Assembly: GCA_947496605.1 (NCBI GenBank)
Contig: CANMDF010000001.1
Location: 744,001-808,000 of the forward strand
Length of the DNA: 64,000 nt
Direction of reading: 5' to 3'
From: an uncultured Paracoccaceae bacterium
Lineage (GTDB): Bacteria > Pseudomonadota > Alphaproteobacteria > Rhodobacterales > Rhodobacteraceae
Shown: positions 53,160 through 61,946 of the stretch, piece after piece
How the letters are laid out: every line of letters starts with the position of its first letter
How positions within the stretch are numbered: position 1 is the stretch's first letter
Position numbers and translations under genes: made by a program
Notes under the pieces: generated by a model
What the model was told of the DNA's origin: nothing
The model's database searches: none
Seen by the model: the letters and a program-made list of their open reading frames with translations, nothing else

Positions 53160-55923
53160 GTGCATCCCTCAAGTAGCCATGAATAACGCAGGCCGCATTT
53201 GATTGCGCGCGATCCAGACGTGCAAATAGGTCGTCCACATCACTTGCTGCTGTTTCTCTTAAGATCAAACGTTTCGCCCCTTCAGACAGATTTTCTAAAT
53301 CGACATCAGATCCAGCCAAAAACCGCAATGCCGATTGCAATTGCCAGAAAAGATCGAAAGCATCACGCAGCGCAGCCGCGTCAGCGGCATCCAACCAACC
53401 GCCACCGACACCAGCATGCAATTGCATCGGTGTGTTCACCGCAGTGCTTGCCACTTTCAATGCGGCGGTCTGGGCAAAAAGCTCAATGTCTTGCAAGCGA
53501 CCAGGTCCAATTTTCGTATCCCAGCCGGTCTGCTGCGTCTTTTGCGCGGCGATCCGATCACGCATATCGTTGACATCTGCCAAAATAGTCTTGCTTTCAG
53601 ACTTGGTTCTCAGAAGGGTCGCACGAAACGCTTCGATATCTGCGCGCAGCCCCTGATCGCCAGCCACCGGTCGGGCGCGGGTCAGCGCGAGGTATTCCCA
53701 TGTCCAAGCTTCATTTTCTTGATAGTCTTTGAACCCTTCCAACGACGTTGCAACCGGTCCTTGACGCCCCGAAGGACGCAAACGCATGTCGACCTCATAA
53801 AGCCGGCCTTCTGACATCTGCGCGCTTAGGGCTGTGATCAAAGCCTGCGTCAAACGTGCAAAATACGGGCGTGTGGCCAATGGCCGATTGCCGTCAGAAA
53901 CCTCAACGCCTTGCGCGTCATAAATCATGATCAGGTCAAGGTCAGACGTCGCCGTCAGACGCCCCGCGCCCAGTGAACCCATAGCGACAACGACCCCACC
54001 ACGCCCCGGCATCGGGCCATGCTTGCGGGCAAATTCTTGTGCCACTGCAGGCCAAACAGCTGCCACCACAGCCTGTGCCAGATCGGCGTATTGGATCCCG
54101 CTTTGCGATGCATCGATCAGGTCTCGCAGATAGTGAACCCCGATCCGAAAGTGCCATTCTTTGGCCCAACGGCGTGCGGTGAGCAGCTGTGTTTCATAGT
54201 CATCTACCCGCGACAAAATATCAGCAAGTTCTGCGGTCAAAGCCGCCTGCCCCGGCCATTCGGCAAAGAAAGCGCCACCGATAACCGCATCAAGCACACC
54301 GGAATTCCGCGAAAGATGCTGTGCCAATGCCGGTGCTGTTGCGCAAATATCAACGATCAGCTTGGTTAATTCCGGGTTCGCCTCAAACAGCGAAAACAGC
54401 TGTACCCCAGCAGGCAGTCCGGCCAGAAAACCGTCAAACTGCGCCAATGCCTCTTCGGGCCTTGTGGCCTCTTTCAATCGCGCCATAATATTGGGCGTGA
54501 TCCGCGCAAAGATTTCTGTGGCCCGCGCTGTTCTGAGCGCTGGATAACTGGGCCAGCGGGCGACCACATCTTGCCCCCATTCAGTCACATCGGGCCCTGT
54601 CTGTGGTGCGTCTGGCGCAAAGAACCCTTCTGTGAGCGTATGCACATCTTCGAGGCGCGTGCGTAACGCTGTCTTGAGGCCTGTCACATCTTGCCCCATA
54701 AACGCCGCCAGACGCGCAAAACCTGCATCATCAGTTGGCAAAGTTTGGGTCTGTGCATCATTGATCATTTGCAGCCGATGTTCGACCTCACGGTGAAAGC
54801 TGTAATGATCGTAAAGCTGCGTGGCCGTTTCATTGGGTATCCAATCCGCTTGTGCCAGCGCTTGCAGCCCCTCGCGCGTTCCGCAGGCCCGCAACGATGG
54901 ATCGCGTCCGCCTGCTATCAACTGGCGTGTCTGGGTAAAGAATTCAATCTCGCGGATGCCACCACGCCCCAGCTTCATATTGTGCCCCTTCAGCACCAAA
55001 GGCCCATGCAGCCCTTTGTGATCGCGGATTTTCAATCGCATGTCGTGCGCGTCTTGAATGGCCGCAAAATCCAAGTGTTTTCGCCATACAAACGGGCGCA
55101 ACGTCTCAAGGAACCGCGCACCGGCCGCCTTGTCACCCGCGCACACCCGCGCCTTGATAAAGGCCGCGCGTTCCCATGTGCGCCCGACGCTTTCATAATA
55201 CCGCTCAGCCGTTTCCATCGACAAACAGACAGGTGTCACCGAAGCATCGGGGCGCAACCGTAGATCGGTTCTGAAAACGTAGCCCCCTTCTTTGATGTCC
55301 GACAGGATTGCCGTCATTTTGCGGGTCACCCGGATGAATGCGCTGCGCACATCGTGATAATCATCAGGGTCAAACTGCGTTTCGTCGAACAGACATATGA
55401 GGTCGATGTCGGATGAATAGTTTAATTCACCCGCCCCCATTTTACCCATCGCCAGCACAACCATTCCGCCCGCATTTGTCGGATCACCGCCTGCGGGCAG
55501 CTTGCCCCGTGCGACCTCGGCCGCAACCAACCGCGTGATCGCGGCTTGGACGGCGGCATCGGCAAAATCTGTCAGGACCTGCGTGACGGTCTCAAGTGGC
55601 CAAACGCCACCAAGATCGGCAAGGCCACTTAAGAGTGCGATCCGCCGCTTTGCTTGTCTTAGGTGGGCAGGCAGTTCGGACAGTTCGACCTTTGGAATGC
55701 CTGCCAACAAGCTTTTGACGGCATCCTCGGGATCTTCGAACGCGGTTGCAATCCAACCCGTTTCACGTCGCAAAAGCTCGGCGAGGAAAGGGCTGCACCC
55801 AGCCGTACCTGCGATAACCTGTGCGATGGATGCTTCGATGTTTGGAAACAAAACAAGCGCATCTCGCCCGCGATCTTGATCGTAGGGCGCGGGTGAACGG
55901 GTGATGCGGGTCGCGAATGCCAT
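53152..55923 (-). CDS. glnE: Glutamine-synthetase adenylyltransferase/deadenylylase
   Basis: Controls glutamine synthetase by adding or removing AMP in response to PII and glutamine. 923 residues with two nucleotidyltransferase domains: the first in MGAGELNYSSDIDLICLFDE (N-terminal half), the second in LGAGRLTATSDLDLIMIYD (C-terminal half), each with the G-x-G...D-x-D core; RTDLRLRPDASVTP and DMRLRPSGRQGPVATS follow them. ATG at 55923 (55929 possible); in-frame codons further upstream overlap the divergent ybaK gene. No strong ribosome-binding site. Confidence 0.95.
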   Translation of the reverse strand: MAFATRITRSPAPYDQDRGRDALVLFPNIEASIAQVIAGTAGCSPFLAELLRRETGWIATAFEDPEDAVKSLLAGIPKVELSELPAHLRQAKRRIALLSGLADLGGVWPLETVTQVLTDFADAAVQAAITRLVAAEVARGKLPAGGDPTNAGGMVVLAMGKMGAGELNYSSDIDLICLFDETQFDPDDYHDVRSAFIRVTRKMTAILSDIKEGGYVFRTDLRLRPDASVTPVCLSMETAERYYESVGRTWERAAFIKARVCAGDKAAGARFLETLRPFVWRKHLDFAAIQDAHDMRLKIRDHKGLHGPLVLKGHNMKLGRGGIREIEFFTQTRQLIAGGRDPSLRACGTREGLQALAQADWIPNETATQLYDHYSFHREVEHRLQMINDAQTQTLPTDDAGFARLAAFMGQDVTGLKTALRTRLEDVHTLTEGFFAPDAPQTGPDVTEWGQDVVARWPSYPALRTARATEIFARITPNIMARLKEATRPEEALAQFDGFLAGLPAGVQLFSLFEANPELTKLIVDICATAPALAQHLSRNSGVLDAVIGGAFFAEWPGQAALTAELADILSRVDDYETQLLTARRWAKEWHFRIGVHYLRDLIDASQSGIQYADLAQAVVAAVWPAVAQEFARKHGPMPGRGGVVVAMGSLGAGRLTATSDLDLIMIYDAQGVEVSDGNRPLATRPYFARLTQALITALSAQMSEGRLYEVDMRLRPSGRQGPVATSLEGFKDYQENEAWTWEYLALTRARPVAGDQGLRADIEAFRATLLRTKSESKTILADVNDMRDRIAAQKTQQTGWDTKIGPGRLQDIELFAQTAALKVASTAVNTPMQLHAGVGGGWLDAADAAALRDAFDLFWQLQSALRFLAGSDVDLENLSEGAKRLILRETAASDVDDLFARLDRAQSNAACVIHGYLRDAHV

Positions 55924-56002
55924 TGCCATACACTGCGGTGCGCCTGCCCTCTGGTCAATGCGGATCGCGGCGGTAAACTGTTCAAAAAGGAACAGGATCA
56001 TC

Positions 56003-56473
56003 ATGAGCAAAAGTCTAAAACGAGTGATGGCGGCCCTTGCCGACGCGAAGCTTGATATTACGCCGGTTGAATTGGGCCCCGAGACACGCACTGCCCAACA
56101 AGCGGCTGATGCCGCTGGCTGTGCTTTGGATCAAATCGCCAAGTCAGTCATCTTTGCGGGACAGAACAGCGGCAAAGCGATCCTGTTTATCACGGCAGGT
56201 GGCAATCAGGTCGATATCGCCAAAGCCAGTGCTGTCGCAAATGAACCGTTGGGCAAGGCAGATGCGGCATTGATCAGGGCACAAACGGGGTTTGCGATCG
56301 GTGGCGTTGCGCCTGTTGGTCATTTGAACCCGATCACTGCATATTTTGACCCCCGACTGTCAGAATTTGCGCTTATCTACGCAGCGGCGGGCACCCCACG
56401 GCATATTTTTCCGATTGATCCTGCGACATTGCAGAAAGTTTCTGACGCCCAAGTATCTGATTTTACGTCATAA
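56003..56473 (+). CDS. YbaK/EbsC-type aminoacyl-tRNA deacylase
   Basis: 156 residues of the YbaK/ProX editing fold, which clears misacylated tRNAs such as Cys-tRNA(Pro). Visible: ETRTAQQAADAAGCALDQIA, IAKSVIFAGQNSGKAIL with the conserved Lys, and GFAIGGVAPVGHLNPI, the GxxPxG motif. Start at 56003 behind AGGA. The exact tRNA substrate cannot be read from sequence. Divergent from glnE. Confidence 0.9.
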   Translation: MSKSLKRVMAALADAKLDITPVELGPETRTAQQAADAAGCALDQIAKSVIFAGQNSGKAILFITAGGNQVDIAKASAVANEPLGKADAALIRAQTGFAIGGVAPVGHLNPITAYFDPRLSEFALIYAAAGTPRHIFPIDPATLQKVSDAQVSDFTS

Positions 56474-56482
56474 TAAAAGTTA

Positions 56483-56559
56483 ATGTAAAAAACATTTACA
56501 TTTAGGCTTGAAGGATAAGCCCATAACTCCGATATCTGTAATGTGAAAATCATTCACAT
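56483..56559 (+). promoter_or_regulatory. Twin 19-bp operators before the DUF2852 gene
   Basis: ATGTAAAAAACATTTACAT (56483-56501) and ATGTGAAAATCATTCACAT (56541-56559) are both inverted repeats with the common pattern ATGTRAAAAWCATTYACAT, with centres 58 bases apart. Between them are a possible -35 TTGAAG (56508-56513) and -10 TATCTG (56533-56538) with a 19-base spacer, so the second site directly follows the -10. The layout suggests a repressor that binds both. Confidence 0.6.
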
Positions 56560-56590
56560 AACCCGCAAACAGTTATTAAGGAGCCCAACC

Positions 56591-57028
56591 ATGAACACCG
56601 CCACATCCCAGTCCCCGATGGCTATGGACCACCGCCCCGGCTTTTTTGCCCGCGCCGAGTCTTGGCTTGATGAGCGGGGCAAAGGCGCATGGATCGCCGC
56701 CATGGTTGTCAGCTTTATCCTCTTCTGGCCTGTCGGCCTAGCCCTTCTCGCATATATGATCTGGAGCAAACGCATGTTCAATTCGTCTTGCAATTCAATG
56801 ACCCGCAGCCGTGCCCGGCACATGGGCAAGTCCTCTGGCAACAGCGCATTTGACGCTTACAAGTCAGAAACACTGCGTCGCTTGGAAGAAGAACAAGACA
56901 ACTTTGAAGCCTTCCTCAAGCGTCTGCGTGACGCCAAAGACAAGGCCGAGTTTGACCAGTTCATGGACGACCGCGCCAAGAAGATGACAGACGCTGACGA
57001 CGAAAACACCGGTGCAGCACCTGCATAA
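56591..57028 (+). CDS. DUF2852 membrane protein
   Basis: 145 residues. One hydrophobic segment with two short passes (AAMVVSFILFWPVGLALLAYMI, about 35-58) followed by a basic stretch and a charged coiled-coil region with SETLRRLEEEQDNFEAFLKR. This is the DUF2852 layout of alphaproteobacteria; function unknown. AAGGAG lies six bases before the ATG. Twin operators upstream show that it is regulated. An RDD protein follows after a hairpin. Confidence 0.86.
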   Translation: MNTATSQSPMAMDHRPGFFARAESWLDERGKGAWIAAMVVSFILFWPVGLALLAYMIWSKRMFNSSCNSMTRSRARHMGKSSGNSAFDAYKSETLRRLEEEQDNFEAFLKRLRDAKDKAEFDQFMDDRAKKMTDADDENTGAAPA

Positions 57029-57045
57029 AGTGCAGCACTGACAAT

Positions 57046-57075
57046 GGGCGGCCTGCAGTCCCCGGCGGGCCGCCC
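57046..57075 (+). terminator. Hairpin between DUF2852 and RDD genes
   Basis: GGGCGGCC (57046-57053) and GGCCGCCC (57068-57075) form an eight-pair GC stem with a 14-base loop, followed by ACCTTTACC. No proper T-run; likely a partial terminator or mRNA stabiliser. Confidence 0.5.
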
Positions 57076-57106
57076 ACCTTTACCCCTTCAAACAGAAAGA
57101 CCTCCA

Positions 57107-57550
57107 ATGTCCACGTCATCCGATTACGCCACAGATTATGATTTTAGCCCCCGTCTCTACGACGGCGTTACAATCAAGCGCGGCATTGCTTGGGTCTTTG
57201 ATGTCGTCTTTATCGCTTTGCTCTGCGCTTTGGTTCTTCCTTTCACCGCATTCACTGGTATCTTTTTCTTTCCATTCTTGATGGTTGTCGTTGGCTTCAT
57301 CTATCGCTGGTTTACACTGGCAGGTGGGTCGTCAACATGGGGCATGCGCTTGATGGGCATCCGTTTTCGCGACAATGAAGGCGCACCGCTTACCTCAGGC
57401 CTCGCGCTTGCCCATACCGTTGGTTATGTGGTCAGCATCGCTGTCGCACCGCTGCAACTGATCTCAATCATCTTGATGTTTGTGACCGAACGCGGCCAGG
57501 GCCTGACCGATCTGGTTCTAGGCACTGAGGCCATCAACACAAGCCATTAA
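57107..57550 (+). CDS. RDD-family membrane protein
   Basis: 147 residues with three hydrophobic segments: FDVVFIALLCALVLPFTAFT, FPFLMVVVGFIYRWF and VGYVVSIAVAPLQLISIILM. RDD-type motifs IKRGIAWVFDVVF (Arg and Asp-Asp-like start) and GGSSTWGMRLMGIRF are present. RDD proteins are implicated in ion or small-molecule passage; role here unknown. Lies 78 bases after DUF2852, possibly in one transcript. Confidence 0.87.
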   Translation: MSTSSDYATDYDFSPRLYDGVTIKRGIAWVFDVVFIALLCALVLPFTAFTGIFFFPFLMVVVGFIYRWFTLAGGSSTWGMRLMGIRFRDNEGAPLTSGLALAHTVGYVVSIAVAPLQLISIILMFVTERGQGLTDLVLGTEAINTSH

Positions 57551-57623
57551 GCATGCGACACTCGAGGGGCTTGGCCTATGGTGAACACATTGTTAAGCTT
57601 TCTCGAAACCGACCGGAAGTTGC

Positions 57624-58430
57624 ATGCGCCACACGCTCCCCATTGCTCCGCAGTTCTATGTGACTGCCCCCCAGCCCTGCCCTTATCTTGAGGGCAGGAT
57701 GGAGCGTAAATTGTTCACAGCGCTCCAAGGTGACATCGCAACAAAGCTGAATGATAGCCTGTCAAAGCAGGGATTTCGGAGGTCGCAGAATGTCCTGTAT
57801 CGTCCGTCTTGCGCTGATTGTTCGGCCTGTATGTCCGCCCGGATTGATGTCTCCAAATTCGCGCCAAGTCGCAGTCAACGCCGTGTTGCGAAACGCGCGG
57901 CCCATCTGCATCGCCGCGCAACATCGCCTTGGGCCACTGAGGAACAATATAACCTCTTTCGCGAATACCTTGATGGGCGTCATGCCACTGGCGGCATGGC
58001 AGACATGGATATGTTTGAATTCGCGGCCATGGTCGAGGAAACGCCGATCCGGTCACGCTTGATCGAATACACGGCAGACGAAGACCTGACAGCCGTTTGC
58101 CTGACCGACATTCTCGATGACGGTTTATCGATGGTTTATTCCTTCTTTGATCCCGCCAACGACAAGCTGTCATTGGGCACCTACATCATCCTCGATCACA
58201 TCGCGATCGCCCGCGAATTGGGTCTGCCTTATGTATATTTGGGCTATTGGGTCCCCGGCAGCCCTAAGATGGACTACAAAGCCAAGTTCAAAGGTCTAGA
58301 GGTGTTTCGTGGCGGCGCATGGAACCCCATCGGTGATCCTGATGCCTATAGCGCCGAGGTGCACCCCCTCTCCACCGATCCGATTGCAGAACAGGTGGCC
58401 CGGATCAATCTGCCTGACGGACGCAGTTAA
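57624..58430 (+). CDS. bpt: Aspartate/glutamate leucyltransferase or arginyltransferase Bpt
   Basis: N-end rule enzyme that adds leucine to N-terminal Asp or Glu of proteins, marking them for ClpAP; Bpt of Vibrio is the model. 268 residues with [15 protein letters not shown], the [13 protein letters not shown] cysteine segment, SKRAA-like basic part and [20 protein letters not shown], all hallmark segments of the ATE/Bpt family. Length is normal for the bacterial form. A strong terminator follows. Confidence 0.93.
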   Translation: MRHTLPIAPQFYVTAPQPCPYLEGRMERKLFTALQGDIATKLNDSLSKQGFRRSQNVLYRPSCADCSACMSARIDVSKFAPSRSQRRVAKRAAHLHRRATSPWATEEQYNLFREYLDGRHATGGMADMDMFEFAAMVEETPIRSRLIEYTADEDLTAVCLTDILDDGLSMVYSFFDPANDKLSLGTYIILDHIAIARELGLPYVYLGYWVPGSPKMDYKAKFKGLEVFRGGAWNPIGDPDAYSAEVHPLSTDPIAEQVARINLPDGRS

Positions 58431-58452
58431 AACCCGACAAACAGTTTCAATG

Positions 58453-58486
58453 AAAAAGGGCGGCGCCACTGGCACCGCCCTTTTTT
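58453..58486. terminator. Bidirectional terminator between bpt and the TRAP operon
   Basis: GGGCGG-C-GCC and GGC-A-CCGCCC form a stem with one mismatch, preceded by five A and followed by six T, so it can act on both strands. It serves bpt (plus) and the TRAP operon (minus). Confidence 0.9.
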
Positions 58487-58504
58487 GCAGAATGGTCCCT
58501 GCCT

Positions 58505-60859
58505 TTAGTTCAGCAGGTTCGGCACAATTGTGACCACAGCCGGGAAGAATGCCAGTAACAACAAGCCAAAGACCTGAATACCAATGAATGGCATCACACC
58601 CTTATAGATCTGCCCTGTCGTAATCGACTTAGGTGCAACACCCCGTAGATAGAACAGCGCAAAGCCAAAGGGCGGCGTCAGGAACGATGTCTGCAGGTTC
58701 ACCGCGATCATGATCGTCACCCATTTAGGATCGAACGTACCGCCATAGATAACCGGCCCTACGATGGGGATAACGATGTAGATGATCTCAAGGAAATCAA
58801 GCACGAAGCCCAACATAAAGAGCACCAGCATGACCAGCAGGAACACGGTCCATTCGTTGTCGAACGAGCGCAGGAACTGTTGGATGTAATGCTCGCCGCC
58901 AAAGGAAATCAGCACAAGGTTTAACAACTGCGAACCGATCAGGATGGTAAAGACCATCGATGTCACCTTGGCCGTTTCGCGCACAACAGGTGCAAGCACC
59001 CCACCCGAAATCAGCACCCAGCACGACCAGAGCAAACCAAACAGTGCAAACAAGAAGCAGCTGAAAGCACCAAGATAGGCAAGACGGTTTTCAAACAAGA
59101 CCACTTCTTGCCCAAGGCGCATATCAAAGTTGATCCCGATCAGCAGCATCAGCACAATCGCCGCCGCTGTCAGCAGCACCATACGGCCAGACCGTCCTTG
59201 GTCTTGCAGCTTGCGGTATGTCGCCAACAAGATCGCACCACCCGCACCCAAAGCCGCAGCCGGTGTCGGGTTCGTAATACCACCAAGGATCGACCCCAGC
59301 ACCGCAACAATCAGAACAAGCGGCGGGAAGACCACGCGCAAAATCTCATTTCCTGCAAGAAGTTTGGCCGCAAAGCGCAAACCGTAGAAGGCGATGATCA
59401 CAGGGATCGCGATCAATAGCGTCGTTTGCCCCGGCGTCGTCAAAGGCGAGACAAAGATGATATCAACCAGCAACATCAATCCAACGCCCGCCGCACCAAT
59501 GATCAGTGGCCGCCCGTCCGCACTTGGGGCAACACCGCGTGCAATTGCCAACATCAAACCCATCAAGACCGCAAAGATCGCAATGCCAGTCCCGATAGGC
59601 GCCGCGGCATCAACCTTCTGCAAGACGCGCTCGGCACGCTCTTCTGGTGACAGTTCACGCGCTTGTTCAACACCGCCTGCGTCGTTGATGGCGGCCTGCT
59701 CATCCAATGCGGCCTGCCATGCCACGTCGCCATGCAGTTCCTGCATCGACGCAGCGCAATCCTCGCTGACGTTCGTGCGCAGCGATGCGGTCTGACCAGA
59801 TGCCGTAAAGCTATCGACGATCACCGACTGCGTGCCCACAAGGTTCGTCTGCCCCATGCCAATCGCCAGACCAATGATGCCGACAGGCACGGCCAGGAAC
59901 CATGTGAAGCTGTCGTTACGTGTGATAACTTCTCCGCCTGTGCTGTCCTCAAACTGCACGGGTGGGGCCTTGGATGGGTTGATCAGCGCAAAGACAAAAG
60001 CATAGCCCGCATAAAGCACAGCTAACATAATTCCCGGCAACAAAGCCGCTTGGAACAGCGTGCCTACCGATACAACCGCAGGCTCACCCAGATATGTCAG
60101 CGCATCGGAACAACCCGCTAGCTGCGCGCGTTCTTCTTGGGCGGCAGAATAAAGATCACCTGCCAATGTGCCCAAAAGCACGATAACGATCGACGGCGGA
60201 ATAATCTGCCCCAGCGTACCAGAGGCGGCAATCACACCCGTAGACAGTTGTGGCGAGTAGCCGTTCTTGAGCATCGTTGGCAGCGCCAGCAAGCCCATAG
60301 TCACAACAGTCGCGCCAACGATACCAGTGGATGCGGCAAGGAACGCACCCACGATCACGATGGACACGGCCAAACCACCCGGCAAAGGACCAAAAACCTT
60401 GGCCATCGTTGTCAGCAATTCATCTGCAATCCGTGACCGTTCCAGCACGATCCCCATCATGACGAACATGACAACCGCCAGCAGTGTCTCAATCGACTGA
60501 CCCGCCAGAACGCGTTCGTTCATCCGGTTGACCATAAAGCCGATGTTGCGGTCCAGTGCTTGCTCCCACCCGTTGGGGAACAAAACGTCTTCGTATCGCG
60601 GCAAGTCTGGGTATCGAAACACGGACACTGCGTCCGGCCTGACCCCCTCTGCGATCAAGGCCGCGTATTCAGCAGAATTGGTATCAACCGCCGCGTGGAT
60701 CAACAGACCCGAGCTATCAAGTGCTGCGATAATCGCGAATGAAATAACGGCTGAGCCCGAGATTGCGAATGCCACAGGAAAGCCTGACAGGATCCCTGCA
60801 AAAAGTGTGAGAAAGACGATAATTATACCGACTTCGATGCCATCTAATCCGAAAAGCAT
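58505..60859 (-). CDS. dctM: TRAP transporter large permease, extended form
   Basis: Twelve-helix sodium-driven permease of a tripartite TRAP transporter. 784 residues, much longer than the common 430-residue DctM. Helical parts have GIVLERSRIADELLTTM, FLAASTGIVGATVVTMG, GTLGQIIPPSIVIVLLG and FGFALFYLRGVAPKS. Two extra loops are seen: about 60-110 (ending RYEDVLFPNGWEQ) and about 350-430, a hydrophilic segment with SFTASGQTASLR, two Cys and ELSPEERAERVLQK. Such long permeases are found in marine Rhodobacteraceae with TakP-like binding proteins. Downstream of the small permease gene on the minus strand. Confidence 0.92.
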   Translation of the reverse strand: MLFGLDGIEVGIIIVFLTLFAGILSGFPVAFAISGSAVISFAIIAALDSSGLLIHAAVDTNSAEYAALIAEGVRPDAVSVFRYPDLPRYEDVLFPNGWEQALDRNIGFMVNRMNERVLAGQSIETLLAVVMFVMMGIVLERSRIADELLTTMAKVFGPLPGGLAVSIVIVGAFLAASTGIVGATVVTMGLLALPTMLKNGYSPQLSTGVIAASGTLGQIIPPSIVIVLLGTLAGDLYSAAQEERAQLAGCSDALTYLGEPAVVSVGTLFQAALLPGIMLAVLYAGYAFVFALINPSKAPPVQFEDSTGGEVITRNDSFTWFLAVPVGIIGLAIGMGQTNLVGTQSVIVDSFTASGQTASLRTNVSEDCAASMQELHGDVAWQAALDEQAAINDAGGVEQARELSPEERAERVLQKVDAAAPIGTGIAIFAVLMGLMLAIARGVAPSADGRPLIIGAAGVGLMLLVDIIFVSPLTTPGQTTLLIAIPVIIAFYGLRFAAKLLAGNEILRVVFPPLVLIVAVLGSILGGITNPTPAAALGAGGAILLATYRKLQDQGRSGRMVLLTAAAIVLMLLIGINFDMRLGQEVVLFENRLAYLGAFSCFLFALFGLLWSCWVLISGGVLAPVVRETAKVTSMVFTILIGSQLLNLVLISFGGEHYIQQFLRSFDNEWTVFLLVMLVLFMLGFVLDFLEIIYIVIPIVGPVIYGGTFDPKWVTIMIAVNLQTSFLTPPFGFALFYLRGVAPKSITTGQIYKGVMPFIGIQVFGLLLLAFFPAVVTIVPNLLN

Positions 60860-60876
60860 GTGTCTACCGCCCTATC

Positions 60877-61821
60877 TTAATGAATGTCTGCGACAAGTTC
60901 AGCGGTTTCATCGCCAAGCTTATCTTTATCGAGGTTTTTGCCTTCGCTTTCGGGTCCTTCTTTCCACTCCAGATACGAGCGGTAGAAGAAGGCAACGGCC
61001 TGCAGCAGGATCATCGCGGTAAAGACAACCAGCAAGACCTTGAACAGGAAGTAAGCGTTAAAGCCATTAGGCGAGAAACCGATGGTTTCGATGTTCCAGC
61101 GCAGCGCACGGGCCTTGGTCAGCAAGCGCTCCAACGTGTCAGACGCTGATGGGTTCGGCACCACCAGATGCCGCCACAAGAAGAACCACCCATAAAGCCA
61201 CGTCAGGATTGCCGCAGGCACCATCAGCACCATCGACCCGATCATATCGATCATGCGTTTGGCGCGGTAGCTGATCGCGGAATAAACAAGGTCAACGCGC
61301 ACGTGACCGCCTTGGACGAATGTATATGACGCACAAAGCGTGACGATCATCGCGTTGTAGAATTTCAACTGCTCGGACCACCAGCTGACGTCATGCGTCA
61401 CGGTGATACCGAAACCGATGCTGATTTCAGACACCGCAAAGACGCGTTGCATGAAGATGATGACGATCTGTTGCAGCACCATCAGCAAACCAGCCCATGC
61501 GGCAGTACGACCGACGACGTTGGCAAACCCCTCAAGGCCGCGAACACAGCCCCACATAAAGCGGTTGTTGATCAAGCCAATCGTCGTGACGACCAAGAAG
61601 ATTGCGAATACAACGAAGAAGAACTCGACCGAGGCACCGTAGTAGATAAAGCGCATCAACGCTTCTTTCTGTTCGGTTTCCATCGCACCGTTGATCGATG
61701 GCAGCCAAGACAGCCATGATCCCGGATTGAAGATCGCATAAAAGAAATTGAAGAAAGCGTCGATCAGGTTCCCAAAGAACCACCCTATCGCGTTTCCACC
61801 CCATGCATCGCCTAGGCCCAT
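60877..61821 (-). CDS. dctQ: TRAP transporter small permease, extended form
   Basis: 314-residue membrane protein, longer than the usual 160-200 residue DctQ. Helical core: VEFFFVVFAIFLVVTTIGLI, FVQGGHVRVDLVYSAISYRA (the conserved DctQ core with HVRVD) and SMVLMVPAAILTWLYGWFFL, then AMILLQAVAFFYRSYLEW and a charged C-terminal tail. The extra length is at the N-terminus (a helix with FGNLIDAFFNFFY). It is 18 bases upstream of dctM. Confidence 0.91.
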   Translation of the reverse strand: MGLGDAWGGNAIGWFFGNLIDAFFNFFYAIFNPGSWLSWLPSINGAMETEQKEALMRFIYYGASVEFFFVVFAIFLVVTTIGLINNRFMWGCVRGLEGFANVVGRTAAWAGLLMVLQQIVIIFMQRVFAVSEISIGFGITVTHDVSWWSEQLKFYNAMIVTLCASYTFVQGGHVRVDLVYSAISYRAKRMIDMIGSMVLMVPAAILTWLYGWFFLWRHLVVPNPSASDTLERLLTKARALRWNIETIGFSPNGFNAYFLFKVLLVVFTAMILLQAVAFFYRSYLEWKEGPESEGKNLDKDKLGDETAELVADIH

Positions 61822-61875
61822 GCGTTTTCCCCTTCGTGGAAAGTCGTAGCAGATGCTTTCGCACCCTTGTCGTAA

Positions 61876-61903
61876 GGGCCCTTATGCTTTGTGCAAAGGG
61901 CCC
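61876..61903 (-). other. Intercistronic hairpin between dctP and dctQ
   Basis: GGGCCCTT (61876-61883) and AAGGGCCC (61896-61903) pair perfectly with a 12-base loop, in the 125-base gap after dctP. Read on the minus strand no T-run follows. Such hairpins behind binding-protein genes usually protect the upstream message and reduce read-through, giving more binding protein than permease. Confidence 0.65.
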
Positions 61904-61908
61904 CAACA

Positions 61909-61922
61909 TTGATCTAGATCAT
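61909..61922. promoter_or_regulatory. FNR-like site (one mismatch)
   Basis: TTGATCTAGATCAT matches TTGAT-N4-ATCAA in nine of ten positions; the inner TGATCTAGATCA is a perfect palindrome. It lies in the gap between dctP and dctQ, which is an unusual place for an Fnr site, so it may be chance. Confidence 0.3.
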
Positions 61923-61946
61923 ACAGGCATGATCAATCGTGGTGGC

